Shown here: piece by piece, positions 5,682 to 12,529 of the stretch
How the letters are laid out: every line of letters begins with the position of its first letter
How positions within the stretch are numbered: the stretch's first letter is position 1
DNA from: Pyrinomonadaceae bacterium
GTDB lineage: Bacteria > Acidobacteriota > Blastocatellia > Pyrinomonadales > Pyrinomonadaceae
NCBI GenBank assembly: GCA_025929655.1
Contig: JAICPV010000014.1
Coordinates: 1 to 14,165 of the forward strand
Reading direction: 5' to 3'
DNA length: 14,165 nt
Translations under genes and position numbers: made by a program
Notes under the pieces: model-generated
What the model saw: the letters and a program-made list of their open reading frames with translations, nothing else
Database searches by the model: none
What the model was told of the DNA's origin: nothing

Positions 5682-7118
5682 GTGGAAAGCTCGCTTACGC
5701 TACCTTCGCTTTCGCCCGCTTCGCCGGTCGAGTCAAAGCAGCGGCACTGGCTGTATCGATACGGCCTTGCGCTCCTTGTTTACGGCGTGACGCTCGGCCT
5801 TTCGCTTTTATTGGTTTGGCTGGGCATTCGGATCAGTTTTGCAATCCCCATCCTCGTTGGCCTCGTCGGTGTAGTCTGGTTTGGCGGCCGCGGGCCAGGA
5901 GTTTTACTTTCGGTCCTTTTCCATGCGACCACGATCTATTACACGCCAATACCGCCGGACTCTGGGATGCCGAAGATCGTTTTTGGATATCTCAGCGTCT
6001 TTAGCGTTTATCTTTTTCTTGTTTGGGTCATCGGCGGGCTCAAACAGGCACAGCACCGTCTGAGGTCGCAGCGCGATCTGCTGCAGGTCACGCTTTCGAG
6101 TATCGGTGACGCTGTGATCGCCGCGGACACCGACGGGCGCGTCACCTTCATGAACGGCGCGGCCGAAGAACTAAGCGGTTGGACCGAATCGGAAAGCCTG
6201 GGCCGCCCTTTGTCCGCCGTGTTCCGGATCCTCAACGAAGAAACGCGCGAGGAAGTAGTGAATCCCGTCGAAAGAGTGTTGGCAACTGGAAAAGTTGTTC
6301 GTTTGGCCAACCACTCGGTATTGATCACGCGAGACGGACGTGAAGTGCCGATCGACGACAGCGCAGCTCCGATCAAGCATCACGGGAAGGTCCGAGGCGT
6401 CATCATGGTGCTGACCGATGTCACTCAACGAAAACTTGCTGAACGTTCACGGCGCGAGACCGAGATAATGCACCGGCTGGTCGATGCGCAGGAAGCTGAG
6501 AGGCACCGCATCGCCCGAGACCTTCACGACCATCTCGGCCAGCAGATGACTGCCCTGCGGCTCCGTATCGAATCGCTGTCCGACGAATGCAGGGATAACG
6601 AAACGCTTGCAAGATCGATCGACGAGGTGAAACAAAACGCCATAAATATCGACCGCGACATCAGTTTTCTTTCGTGGGAACTGCGCCCGACCGAGCTGGA
6701 AAATTTCGGCCTCGTCAACGCCCTTAGCAGCTTCGTGCGCGAATGGTCCCGACAGCATGGGATCGTCGCTGAGTTCCATGTCTATACCGCCAGCTTCGAC
6801 TATGAAGCGAACCGATTGCCGGAGCCTGTCGAAACGAACCTTTACCGGATCACTCAGGAAGCTCTTAATAACATCCGAAAACACGCTAACGCGAGCAATG
6901 TAAATGTCCTGCTGCAGGTGAGAGAAAACGTCACGCTGATCATCGAAGACAATGGAATCGGCTTCGAGCGCAGCGGTGATTGGCGAAATAGCACGAAACC
7001 CGGCGGCCTGGGCCTCGTCAGCATGCAGGAACGCGCCGCACTCCTAAAAGGGGATCTCGAGATCGATACCAGCCGCGGAAACGGCACCACGGTCCGAGCC
7101 CGCGTTCCCTTGAACTAG
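5682..7118 (+). CDS. Membrane PAS sensor histidine kinase, NarX/DegS (HisKA_3) type
   Basis: This 478-aa protein has four hydrophobic segments (about residues 28-49, 51-68, 72-90 and 98-120) and almost no extracytoplasmic loop, like MASE/DUF4118-type membrane sensors. A PAS domain follows (about 132-250: IGDAVIAADTDGRVTFMNGA, SGWTESESLGRPL, IMVLTDVTQRK). The dimerisation domain is HisKA_3, with phospho-acceptor H282 in ARDLHDHLGQQMTALRL. The ATPase has N-box EALNNIRKHANA (393-404), G1 DNGIG (423-427) and GGLGL (441-445). Such kinases phosphorylate LuxR/NarL-type regulators, but none is adjacent, so this one is an orphan in this window. Start GTG 5682 is chosen because no ATG lies between it and the upstream in-frame stop at 5637; no Shine-Dalgarno is evident, so the start is less certain. 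The 151-bp spacer after rsmG shows no terminator. The signal sensed is unknown. Confidence 0.9.
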   Translation: MESSLTLPSLSPASPVESKQRHWLYRYGLALLVYGVTLGLSLLLVWLGIRISFAIPILVGLVGVVWFGGRGPGVLLSVLFHATTIYYTPIPPDSGMPKIVFGYLSVFSVYLFLVWVIGGLKQAQHRLRSQRDLLQVTLSSIGDAVIAADTDGRVTFMNGAAEELSGWTESESLGRPLSAVFRILNEETREEVVNPVERVLATGKVVRLANHSVLITRDGREVPIDDSAAPIKHHGKVRGVIMVLTDVTQRKLAERSRRETEIMHRLVDAQEAERHRIARDLHDHLGQQMTALRLRIESLSDECRDNETLARSIDEVKQNAINIDRDISFLSWELRPTELENFGLVNALSSFVREWSRQHGIVAEFHVYTASFDYEANRLPEPVETNLYRITQEALNNIRKHANASNVNVLLQVRENVTLIIEDNGIGFERSGDWRNSTKPGGLGLVSMQERAALLKGDLEIDTSRGNGTTVRARVPLN

Positions 7119-7165
7119 AATGGCATTACTAGAGCCGGACGCGGACGACCTCCGGTACTCGCCGG

Positions 7166-7699
7166 TCATTTCGAATCTTTTTTCGCTCTGCGGTCCAGGA
7201 TGGCCCGCTGATCCTGCAACGCTTTTTCCCGCAATTGATCTTCGCGTTCTCGAACTTCCACGATCTTGATCACGAACGGCAGCACCATGCGCCAGTGCCC
7301 CTCTTCGCGAACGAGTTCCCAGTCCCGAGGTTCGTACTTGAGAAACATACTCGGGAAACCAGGAAGAAAGCTGTCCTGCGTGCGCCCGCAGGGCATCGTG
7401 ACCGTTGCTGTCGCGCCGTCACTGGCTTTGACCGACATTTCGTTAAGCTTGCAGTCCTCGAAGGTGAATATGCTGCAGTAATATTCTTCAAGCGGCACCG
7501 AAGTGTGCGGATTCTGCGGCTTGATTCGTAACGCGTCGAGAGAATACCGTGTTCGAGCGGAAAGCAGCTCCAGCGCTTCGCCGCATCGTCTCTCGCGAAG
7601 CGCGGTCGCATATGCGTTCAACGCCTTTTCAGGCTGCGAACTCTCTCTGCACGCTCCAAGCCATACGAGCGCCAAAACAAGAATTGCTATTCTCCACAC
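7166..7699 (-). CDS. Small putative lipoprotein in a two-component operon
   Basis: The 177-aa product starts with a basic-hydrophobic leader and lipobox VWLGAC, with C17 as lipidation site, so it is probably anchored in the inner or outer membrane. The mature part begins with a helical segment (PEKALNAYATALRERRCGEA, 23-42) and continues with short strands (TATVTMPCG, WELVREEGHWRMVLP). This is the pattern of small NTF2/DUF4878-like lipoproteins with a conserved 'RDWELVREEGHWRMV' type hairpin; family assignment is tentative. Four further cysteines (C39, C75, C83, C105) could make disulfides. The C-terminus is a charged helix. The GTG start at 7699 is the only plausible one. It lies 12 bases after the stop of the response regulator, whose TGA is embedded in GAGGTGA, a possible ribosome-binding site. 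Co-transcription with the kinase and regulator is therefore likely. Confidence 0.8.
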   Translation of the reverse strand: MWRIAILVLALVWLGACRESSQPEKALNAYATALRERRCGEALELLSARTRYSLDALRIKPQNPHTSVPLEEYYCSIFTFEDCKLNEMSVKASDGATATVTMPCGRTQDSFLPGFPSMFLKYEPRDWELVREEGHWRMVLPFVIKIVEVREREDQLREKALQDQRAILDRRAKKDSK

Positions 7700-7711
7700 G
7701 ATGACGGCCGA

Positions 7712-9103
7712 TCACCTCGTTTCCAGATCATACTCGCGCAGACGGCGGTAAAGTGTCGAGGGCGATATACCGAGAATCTCGGCTGTTTTGCCTCGGTGCC
7801 AGCCGGTGCGTTCGAGGGCGCCGATTATCTGCTGACGCTCGGCGTCCCGCAGGTTCGTCGGGGCGACGTTTTGAAATGTGGTAACGCCATTCGCTTTCGG
7901 TGTGCCAATGCTAACCGAAATGTTGGGCGATTCGTTTCGTGAAAGTACCTCGGGCGGCAGTTCCTTCAACGTGATCCTACCGTGGTCTGCAAGCAGAGAT
8001 GCTCGCTCCAGGCAGTTGCGAAGCTGGCGAACATTGCCGGACCACGAGAACGCGGTAAGCGCCTCAAGCGCGGGCTGCGTAAGGTCGGGCGTGTTTATTG
8101 CCGCGACCTGCGACAGGAGATGCTGCGAGAGCGGCTCAATGTCCTCGCGCCGTTCACGAAGCGGAGCTATGAATATCTCAAAGCTGTTGACGCGATACAT
8201 CAGGTCGGAACGGAAGACCCCGTCCGCGACCGCTTGTTTGGGGTCACGGTTGGTTGCGGCGATCAGGCGGACATCCACTTCTACTTTTTTAACACCGCCA
8301 ACCCTAAAAAACGTTCGCGTTTCCAACGCACGGAGCAGCTTCGATTGAAGCTGCGCAGGCATTTCCATTATTTCGTCCAGAAACAGCGTGCCGCCATCGG
8401 CGAGTTCAAACAGCCCCAGCTTTCGTGCACGAGCTCCGGAAAACGCGCCTGCCTCGTGGCCGAACAATTCGGATTCAAGCAGCGTGTCCTGCAGCGCCGC
8501 ACAGTTCAGATCGATGAACGGCTTGTCCGCCCTCGAGCTCAATCGATGAATAGCCTGCGCGACCAATTCTTTTCCGGTACCGGATTCGCCGGTGATCAGA
8601 ACTGAGGTGTCGGACGGCGCAACTCTGCGAACCAGCCGTAGTACTTCCTTCATTTGCGGCGACTCGGCGATGATCTCGGGGGTGTTACTTACGGAACGCT
8701 CGATCTGCGCGCGGAGCCGGTCGTTGTCTTTCAGAAGCTGTTTCTTTTCCGCCGCCTGCTTCACAAGTGCGGAAAGTTCGGCGATGCGGTACGGTTTGGT
8801 GAGATAGTCGTAAGCGCCGAGCTTCATCGCTTCGATCGCGGTTTCGACCGTACCCTGCCCGGTTAGCATGATCACCTCGGGCGGGTTCGGCATTTTTTCC
8901 TTTAATCGTCGGAGCAGTCCCATGCCGTCGAGCCGCGGCATGTTGATATCGCACAGCAAAACATCGTAGTCGCGTGCTTCCATCATTTCCCAAGCAGCCT
9001 GCCCGTCGGCGGCGGCCTCGGTTTCGTGGCCCTGGCGTGTCAGCTCTTTTTGGATCACGAGCCTTAAATTTTTTTCGTCGTCTACAACAAGCAGCTTAGC
9101 CAT
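7712..9103 (-). CDS. NtrC-family sigma54-dependent response regulator
   Basis: The 463-aa protein has three domains. The receiver (residues 3-118) has acidic pocket DDE at 8-10, phospho-acceptor D52 (LLCDINMPRLDG), T81 and K103 (LTKP). The AAA+ domain (about 140-370) has Walker A GESGTGKE (172-179), GAFSGA loop (219-224), Walker B GGTLFLDE (237-244), the arginine-finger region VFRSDLMYRV and SWSGNVRQLRN. The Fis-type helix-turn-helix (about 418-459) is AERQQIIGALERTGWHRGKT and AEILGISPSTLYRRLREY. It activates RNA polymerase-sigma54 by ATP hydrolysis when phosphorylated. The usual GAFTGA sigma54-contact loop is GAFSGA here, a conservative change. An in-frame extension upstream to 9196 overlaps the kinase gene and is rejected, since MAKLLVVDDE is the normal receiver start. 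The kinase gene ends 25 bp upstream and is the obvious partner. No sigma54 promoter consensus was found in the window. Confidence 0.96.
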   Translation of the reverse strand: MAKLLVVDDEKNLRLVIQKELTRQGHETEAAADGQAAWEMMEARDYDVLLCDINMPRLDGMGLLRRLKEKMPNPPEVIMLTGQGTVETAIEAMKLGAYDYLTKPYRIAELSALVKQAAEKKQLLKDNDRLRAQIERSVSNTPEIIAESPQMKEVLRLVRRVAPSDTSVLITGESGTGKELVAQAIHRLSSRADKPFIDLNCAALQDTLLESELFGHEAGAFSGARARKLGLFELADGGTLFLDEIMEMPAQLQSKLLRALETRTFFRVGGVKKVEVDVRLIAATNRDPKQAVADGVFRSDLMYRVNSFEIFIAPLRERREDIEPLSQHLLSQVAAINTPDLTQPALEALTAFSWSGNVRQLRNCLERASLLADHGRITLKELPPEVLSRNESPNISVSIGTPKANGVTTFQNVAPTNLRDAERQQIIGALERTGWHRGKTAEILGISPSTLYRRLREYDLETR

Positions 9104-9128
9104 AAATTTATTTGGTGAAGTCGGAACA

Positions 9129-10781
9129 TTAATCGGCCTTCGAAACCGGAAGAAGAATTGTGAAGGTCGTGCCTTTGCCGACATTGGAACGAACACTCAG
9201 CCGGCCGCCATGGTCGGTGACAATGCCGTAGCAGACTGCGAGGCCGAGGCCCGTGCCTTTGCCGACCTCTTTGGTCGTGAAGAACGGCTCGAAGATCTTC
9301 GACATATCTTCGGTGGGAATTCCGACGCCGGTGTCTTCGATCTCGATAGCTACGGCTTTTGAGCTTGAGGCTGCGCGGAAAGTCAGCTTGCCGCCGTTAG
9401 GCATCGCGTCGATCGCGTTGGTCGCGAGCGCGATCACCGCTTGCTGCAGTTGGCCGCCGTCCGCATTAACGCGCGGCAGGTCGTCTCCGGCCTCGATGAC
9501 GAACTCGATCTCGTTGCCTCGTTTTTGATGCGAAATGAGCTTGACCGACGAACGAAGTATTTCCACAACATCGATCGCATTTCGTTCGCCGGTGCGAATG
9601 CGGCTGAAATCTAATAGTCCCGTCGTGATCGTCTTGCAGCGAAAAGCCTCGCTTTTGATAAGGCCGAGATATTCGTTCAGATCCTCCATCGCGGGCGAAT
9701 CATTAAAATCGCCTTCTTCGACACGCTGTTCAAGGGCCTCAGCGCACGCGGAGATGGTCGCAAGCGGGTTATTGATCTCGTGAACGACGCCGGCAGCGAG
9801 TCGGCCCACGGCAGCGAGCTTTTCTGCACGGCCGACAGCGTGCACCGCCTCGACCCGCAGCGTGACGTCCTCGCCGACGGTGATCACATGCGTTATCTGA
9901 TGTGTTTCCGGGTCGCGCATCGGCACTTTGCTCACAAGCCAATGCCGGGTCGATCCGTCCTCGGCGGTCGTTTGCTGCTCGATCCGCTCGATCTCGCCGG
10001 TTTCGAAAGCCCGCTCGAATTCCTGCCGGACACGGCCTTCCGGATATCGCGCCAGCACGCTGAAAACGTTCCGACCGATCGCGGCATCGCGCGGGATCCC
10101 TTGTGCCCCGATCTCGCGATGTCGGTTCCACGAAACGATGCGGTAATCGCGATCGACAACGTAGATGGATACAGGCAGCGCATCCAGCACTGCTTCAGTG
10201 AATTTCCGGTCCTCCTCGCGCGCCCGGGTGATCGAAGTATTGATCGCCGCTTCGTAATGTGCCGACAAGTTGACGCTCATCGCGGCCAACTGCGTTGCGG
10301 CTTCGATCGCGCGTCCTACTGTCTCGCTAAAATCGTCGGCCGCTTTGAATCCCAGGACGATCGCACCTTTTACCTCGCCATTGATATGAAGCGGCGACAC
10401 GTATTCAAGCCCGTGTGTGTTCTCAGTCAAGAGAAACTCATCGCGATTCGCTTCCGGATGCCCGATCTGCGGCGGCATGAACCGCAACCACTTTTCAAAC
10501 TTTACTTTGTCGAGAAAATCGGTCAGCAATTCTCCTTTTCGGTCGAATGCGCAGCTGACAACACCGATGTTTTCCAGTTCGGCCACGAACGCGCAAACCT
10601 CCGCGTCGAGCCCGCTTCGCAACGCGGCCGCGACGCGGCTTGCCACCTTTTTCGGATGGACGGTGAAGAGCAGGCTACGCCCGAGATCCGAGATGAATCT
10701 CAGTTCATCCGGGATCAGTTCGCCGGAAGATGGACGACCAACGAGCCTTGCAGTTCGTCTTACTGCGGAAGGGTCTGGCAT
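9129..10781 (-). CDS. Soluble GAF-PAS sensor histidine kinase, NtrB-like
   Basis: The 550-aa protein has no membrane segment or signal peptide and should be cytosolic. An N-terminal GAF-like domain covers about 28-175 (LRFISDLGRSLLFTVHPKKV, YVSPLHINGEVKGAIVLGFK). A PAS domain covers about 194-310 (VLDALPVSIYVVDRDYRIVS, HVITVGEDVTLRVEA). The HisKA domain has H334 in AAGVVHEINNPLATIS. The ATPase has N455 (ALATNAIDAMPNGG), G1 DTGVG (483-487), F-box FEPFFTTK (497-504) and G2 GKGTGLGL (507-514). The HEINNPL form of the H-box is that of the NtrB/AtoS class, which pairs with NtrC-type regulators; such a regulator is encoded immediately downstream. ATG 10781 lacks a strong Shine-Dalgarno. The operon promoter lies about 90 bases upstream. 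The ligand sensed is unknown. Confidence 0.95.
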   Translation of the reverse strand: MPDPSAVRRTARLVGRPSSGELIPDELRFISDLGRSLLFTVHPKKVASRVAAALRSGLDAEVCAFVAELENIGVVSCAFDRKGELLTDFLDKVKFEKWLRFMPPQIGHPEANRDEFLLTENTHGLEYVSPLHINGEVKGAIVLGFKAADDFSETVGRAIEAATQLAAMSVNLSAHYEAAINTSITRAREEDRKFTEAVLDALPVSIYVVDRDYRIVSWNRHREIGAQGIPRDAAIGRNVFSVLARYPEGRVRQEFERAFETGEIERIEQQTTAEDGSTRHWLVSKVPMRDPETHQITHVITVGEDVTLRVEAVHAVGRAEKLAAVGRLAAGVVHEINNPLATISACAEALEQRVEEGDFNDSPAMEDLNEYLGLIKSEAFRCKTITTGLLDFSRIRTGERNAIDVVEILRSSVKLISHQKRGNEIEFVIEAGDDLPRVNADGGQLQQAVIALATNAIDAMPNGGKLTFRAASSSKAVAIEIEDTGVGIPTEDMSKIFEPFFTTKEVGKGTGLGLAVCYGIVTDHGGRLSVRSNVGKGTTFTILLPVSKAD

Positions 10782-10877
10782 TTTGTGGATGGAACCTTTT
10801 TGTGCTTTATTTGCAGCGGCTTACCGAATGCAGGCGAGGGTAAAGGCGGAAAATTGAGGAATCCGGGGCCCTATTAA

Positions 10878-10906
10878 ATTAAATCGTCTTTTAAACAATG
10901 TGTCAA
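10878..10906 (-). promoter_or_regulatory. Near-consensus sigma70 promoter of the kinase-regulator-lipoprotein operon
   Basis: On the minus strand a perfect TTGACA (10901-10906), exactly 17 bases and TTTAAT (10878-10883) predict a start near 10871 and a leader of about 90 bases. The -35 is flanked by an imperfect dyad, TTTTAAACA (10889-10897) and TGTTTTAAC (10908-10916), matching at 7 of 9 positions, a possible operator. Confidence 0.65.
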
Positions 10907-10930
10907 GTGTTTTAACAGCAACGGTTTTCA

Positions 10931-10958
10931 TTGACTATCGGTCAGAATGACGTAAAAA
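10931..10958 (+). promoter_or_regulatory. Putative promoter of the SurA-N-like gene
   Basis: TTGACT (10931-10936), 16 bases and TAAAAA (10953-10958) end 11 bases before the ATG at 10970, so the leader would be only a few bases long and there is no Shine-Dalgarno. It is arranged back to back with the operon promoter at 10878-10906. Confidence 0.5.
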
Positions 10959-10969
10959 TCAATTAATCG

Positions 10970-11665
10970 ATGCGAAATTTGGGTCAAAACGGTTTCGGCA
11001 TGTTAGCGGCCATATTATTCACCGCGACCGCGTTTTCATATATCGCTTCGGCGCAAAAGGTAGTAGATAAGACGGTCGCAACTGTCAGCGATGGGATCCG
11101 CACCGAGCTGATAACTCTTTCCGATCTCAAATGGCAATTGGCCTTGCAGCCGCGGGTAAATTTGAGTCCGATCAGCAGTGAAGATCTCAAGGCGGCGTTG
11201 GAAACGATGATCGAACAACGCATCTTCGGGCTTGAGGCGAAACGGCTGCCGCGGGATGCTGTTACCAAGGACGAGATCGCGGCGGAGGTCAAGCAGTTGA
11301 TCGGGCCGGGCTATTTTTCGACTGCCGCCGAACTTGAATCCCGCCTCCGTCAGGTCGGTTTTACCTCGATCGACGATCAAAATTTTCAACAGATCATTGC
11401 CGACCGCATAGCGATCGAAAAATACCTCGATTTTCGTTTCGAATCGTTCATCGTTATCACCGCTGCGGACGAGGCGAAGTATTATCGCGAAGTTTACGCG
11501 CCGGATTTCAGACGGAGGTTCCCCGGACTTTTGATGCCTACCCTTGAAGAAAAGCGTGCGGAGATCCACACCATTCTCGTGAATCAAAAGATCGAATCCG
11601 ATATCGATTCGTTTCTCGAACAAGCGAAGCAGCGAGTGACAATAACGCGGCTCAGCGAAGTTTGA
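10970..11665 (+). CDS. Exported SurA N-terminal-like protein without PPIase domain
   Basis: The 231-aa protein has a signal peptide (residues 1-28, hydrophobic MLAAILFTATAFSYIASA, cleavage probably after ASA), so it is periplasmic. The mature part begins VVDKTVATVSDG and ELITLSDLKWQLALQ, resembling the opening of SurA/peptidyl-prolyl isomerase chaperones (a strand with V-x-V-x-G, then 'I-T-x-S-D-L/V'). It continues with helices: LKAALETMIEQRIFGLEAKR, TKDEIAAEVKQL, a LESRLRQVGFT-type segment and an arginine-rich IADRIAIEKYLDFRF. The Rotamase (parvulin) domain that follows in true SurA is absent, and the chain ends with a charged helix LVNQKIESDIDSFLEQAKQR. A periplasmic chaperone role is the best guess from architecture only. 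It is divergent from the two-component operon and 145 bp upstream of pgsA on the same strand. Confidence 0.8.
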   Translation: MRNLGQNGFGMLAAILFTATAFSYIASAQKVVDKTVATVSDGIRTELITLSDLKWQLALQPRVNLSPISSEDLKAALETMIEQRIFGLEAKRLPRDAVTKDEIAAEVKQLIGPGYFSTAAELESRLRQVGFTSIDDQNFQQIIADRIAIEKYLDFRFESFIVITAADEAKYYREVYAPDFRRRFPGLLMPTLEEKRAEIHTILVNQKIESDIDSFLEQAKQRVTITRLSEV

Positions 11666-11761
11666 CCGAGTGCGATTTAGGTTCTGCCTCTCCGGACATA
11701 CCGGCATAACGAGGACGTTCTCGTCCCCAACGGCCGCGTTTGTTTTTGCCGATAATATAGC

Positions 11762-11782
11762 CTGCCGTTTCCTGAAAGGCAG
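11762..11782 (+). other. Small hairpin in the pgsA leader
   Basis: CTGCC (11762-11766) pairs with GGCAG (11778-11782). After a G-A mismatch the stem continues with two A-T pairs and a G-T pair around a 3-base loop. It ends 28 bases before the GTG start of pgsA. No T-run follows. The remaining spacer 11666-11761 has a short GGACG-TTCT-CGTCC hairpin (11713-11726) but nothing I can call a terminator. Confidence 0.3.
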
Positions 11783-11810
11783 ATGGGAATTGGGATAGAA
11801 TCGGAAGACA

Positions 11811-12497
11811 GTGAACCTGCCGAACTATCTAACTTTCGCACGAATAGTCGTGGTACCGCTGATCGTCGTGGTCCTTCTGACGCCGGTGGCGGAAAGCTGG
11901 GTCGGCGTTAGCGGGTACGCGGCAGCGGTCGTTCTGTTCATCGCGGCTTCGCTGACCGACATTCTCGACGGGCATCTCGCACGCCGGCGCAAGCAGGTCT
12001 CGACCCTTGGCAAGTTTCTCGATCCGATCGCGGACAAGTTATTGATCTCCGCTGCGTTGATCGTTTTGGTGGAAAAACATCTCGCGCCGTCCTGGGCGGT
12101 AGTGGTCATTCTCGGACGCGAATTCATCATCACGGGCCTTCGTTCGGTGGCAGCCTCCGAAGGGATCGTCATCCAGGCGCAGGCCCTCGGCAAGATCAAG
12201 ATGTGGGCGCAATGCATCGCGGTCGCTGCATTGCTGATCGCCGCGGCAAACGGTACGCCGCCCGTCTCGAATTTTGGATTGGACTATCCTGCGTTTCGTT
12301 TTTGGGAAGTCGAAGAGGTGCGCGTCGCCTTCTCGCACCTTACAACATTCGCTCTTACTCCCAACGACTGGAAGGTTTTCGGATATCTTGTCGGCCGCGG
12401 CGCTCTCTGGATTTCGGTGATCACCGCTGTTTGGTCGATGTATGGATACTTCGCTTTGTTCTTGCGCGCGAGGAATAAAAATGAGGCCGCGATGTGA
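11811..12497 (+). CDS. pgsA: CDP-diacylglycerol-glycerol-3-phosphate 3-phosphatidyltransferase
   Basis: PgsA joins CDP-diacylglycerol and glycerol 3-phosphate to give phosphatidylglycerol phosphate, the committed step to phosphatidylglycerol and cardiolipin, in the inner membrane. The 228-aa product starts with MNLPNYLTFARI, typical of the family, and has the full CDP-alcohol phosphotransferase signature: D50, D53, G54, A57, R58, G67, D71 and D75 (DILDGHLARR to LGKFLDPIADK). About six hydrophobic segments are visible. LGREFIITGLRSVAASEG (115-132) also matches PgsA rather than PssA. A segment of about 35 residues around 145-185 (TPPVSNFGLDYPAFRFWEVEE) looks longer than in short homologues such as E. 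coli PgsA and may be a lineage insertion. GTG 11811 is preceded by GGAAG three bases upstream. Its last codons and stop form the terminator of the converging gene. Confidence 0.95.
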   Translation: MNLPNYLTFARIVVVPLIVVVLLTPVAESWVGVSGYAAAVVLFIAASLTDILDGHLARRRKQVSTLGKFLDPIADKLLISAALIVLVEKHLAPSWAVVVILGREFIITGLRSVAASEGIVIQAQALGKIKMWAQCIAVAALLIAAANGTPPVSNFGLDYPAFRFWEVEEVRVAFSHLTTFALTPNDWKVFGYLVGRGALWISVITAVWSMYGYFALFLRARNKNEAAM

Positions 12498-12508
12498 ATC
12501 GCAGCCTC
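12474..12508 (-). terminator. Intrinsic terminator of the SH3-repeat gene, overlapping pgsA end
   Basis: GAGGC-C-GCGAT (12483-12493) pairs with ATCGC-A-GCCTC (12498-12508) around the loop GTGA (12494-12497). In the minus-strand RNA the C/A position becomes a G-U pair, giving an unbroken 11-bp stem, followed by ATTTTTATT (12482 down to 12474). On the plus strand no T-run follows, so the terminator acts mainly for the minus-strand gene. The pgsA stop codon TGA (12495-12497) lies in the loop. Confidence 0.8.
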
Positions 12509-12529
12509 TGATCAAAAGCAGAATTTCGC

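Noticed and set aside
7116..7168. CCGG-rich stretch between the sensor kinase and lipoprotein ends as a bidirectional terminator
   Set aside because: Only a 4-bp stem can be formed and no T-run follows in either direction.
7982..8605. 207-codon plus-strand ORF opposite the NtrC-type regulator
   Set aside because: It is antisense to the conserved AAA+ motifs, with no ribosome site or domain.
9104..9196. N-terminal extension of the response regulator to 9196
   Set aside because: It would overlap the kinase end, and the receiver domain canonically begins at MAKLLVVDDE (ATG 9103).
9780..10877. Long plus-strand ORF of 365 codons antisense to the GAF-PAS kinase
   Set aside because: The minus strand encodes a full kinase with all motifs. 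The antisense frame has no domain, is rich in C/H/R as expected for a shadow frame, and has no ribosome-binding site.
12039..12515. 158-codon minus-strand ORF opposite pgsA
   Set aside because: It covers the pgsA signature region and starts in a terminator; it is a shadow frame.
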